Notes under the pieces: model-generated | Seen by the model: the letters and a program-made list of their open reading frames with translations, nothing else | Told to the model about the DNA's origin: nothing | Databases searched by the model: none | NCBI GenBank assembly: GCA_001602435.1 | Contig: CP012156.1 | Location: 1,136,001 to 1,200,000 of the forward strand | Source of the DNA: Hyphomonadaceae bacterium UKL13-1 | GTDB taxonomy: Bacteria > Pseudomonadota > Alphaproteobacteria > Caulobacterales > Aquidulcibacteraceae | Direction of reading: 5' to 3' | DNA: 64,000 bases | Position numbers and translations under genes: made by a program | Shown: one piece after another, positions 63,745 to 64,000 of the stretch | Layout: every line of letters starts with the position of its first letter | Numbering within the stretch: position 1 is the stretch's first letter

Positions 63745-64000
63745 GGCCAAGCCGAGGGGGCGGGCTGGGCGATGTCCGGCTTTATGACACGATAGATTCC
63801 ACCAATGACGAAGCACGCCGTCTGAGCGAAGGCGGCGAGACTGGCCCCTTATGGGTGCGCAGCCTTGAACAGACCAAGGGCAGGGGCCGGCGTGGTCGGA
63901 CGTGGTTGGGGCAGCCCGGCAATCTGTTCACAACTGGCCTTTTTACGTTGAGCTGTGGGCCAGCGGAGGCCGCCAATCTGTCCTTTGTCGCCGCTTTGGC
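63741..64000 (+). CDS. birA: Biotin-[acetyl-CoA-carboxylase] ligase, 5' part
   Basis: The gene is cut by the window end. The visible 86 codons read as a class I biotin ligase without the DNA-binding domain: LYDTIDSTNDEARRL, the biotin-binding EQTKGRGRRGRTW and GQPGNLFTTGLF. A TTG overlapping the nuoN stop (TTGA) is the only start I can find in frame. birA directly after nuoN is a common alphaproteobacterial order. Confidence 0.88.
   Translation, partial: MRPSRGGGLGDVRLYDTIDSTNDEARRLSEGGETGPLWVRSLEQTKGRGRRGRTWLGQPGNLFTTGLFTLSCGPAEAANLSFVAAL

Overview
The window comes from the chromosome of an alphaproteobacterium with a G+C-rich core. A hand count gives 40 G+C of 60 at 8041-8100. Several family choices point to this class: an ATP12-type F1-ATPase assembly chaperone, an ELM1-like protein, a sigma-F/NrsF pair, a 14-gene complex I locus followed by birA, and rplQ followed by a Do-family protease and rarA. 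A Caulobacterales-like lineage is my best guess; no rRNA is present to settle it.

Layout. 1-3.2 kb: rplQ with its terminator, then a foreign-looking AT-rich island (25 G+C of 60 at 1201-1260) carrying an AAA ATPase gene and a PIN-like nuclease gene. The island lies between a truncated and an intact copy of the start of an rluE-type pseudouridine synthase gene. 3.2-16 kb: housekeeping and repair genes (Do protease, rarA, tesB, recG, ATP12, rluC-like, crcB, purD), plus a bacterial voltage-gated cation channel with an unusual selectivity filter and a proline-rich TonB-like membrane protein. 16-27 kb: a phosphotransferase, a response regulator, a CorA-type transporter, an ECF sigma factor with its NrsF-type anti-sigma factor behind a recognisable autoregulatory promoter, tRNA-Ser and assorted enzymes. 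27-31 kb: a dispersed repeat, a MATE exporter, a secreted protein and an SDR. 31.7-37.6 kb: the rod-shape operon mreB-mreC-mreD-mrdA-rodA. 37.6-39.3 kb: cytochrome c, tRNA-Thr and a Tat-exported hydrolase.

39.5-63.7 kb is the complex I (NADH:quinone oxidoreductase) locus in the order A B C / D / E / F / G H I J K L M N, followed by the start of birA. It is repeatedly interrupted. An intrinsic terminator overlaps the nuoC stop codon. A 1.36-kb gene desert packed with inverted and dispersed repeats follows, with a membrane protein, an acetyltransferase and a decayed VapBC module. Small membrane proteins and a double NTF2-like protein sit around nuoD and nuoE. A reverse-strand M48 protease separates nuoE from nuoF. 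A Fic/Doc module, a lipoprotein and a reverse-strand RES-Xre module separate nuoF from nuoG. A 56-residue single-span protein sits between nuoH and nuoI.

The most distinctive features are the AAA+PIN island in a partly duplicated rRNA-modification gene (a candidate defence cassette), a family of 64-bp paired-hairpin (REP/BIME-like) repeats with compensatory changes between copies, a 0.4-kb dispersed repeat in inverted orientation 13.8 kb apart, and a complex I locus colonised by toxin-antitoxin modules and micro-proteins.
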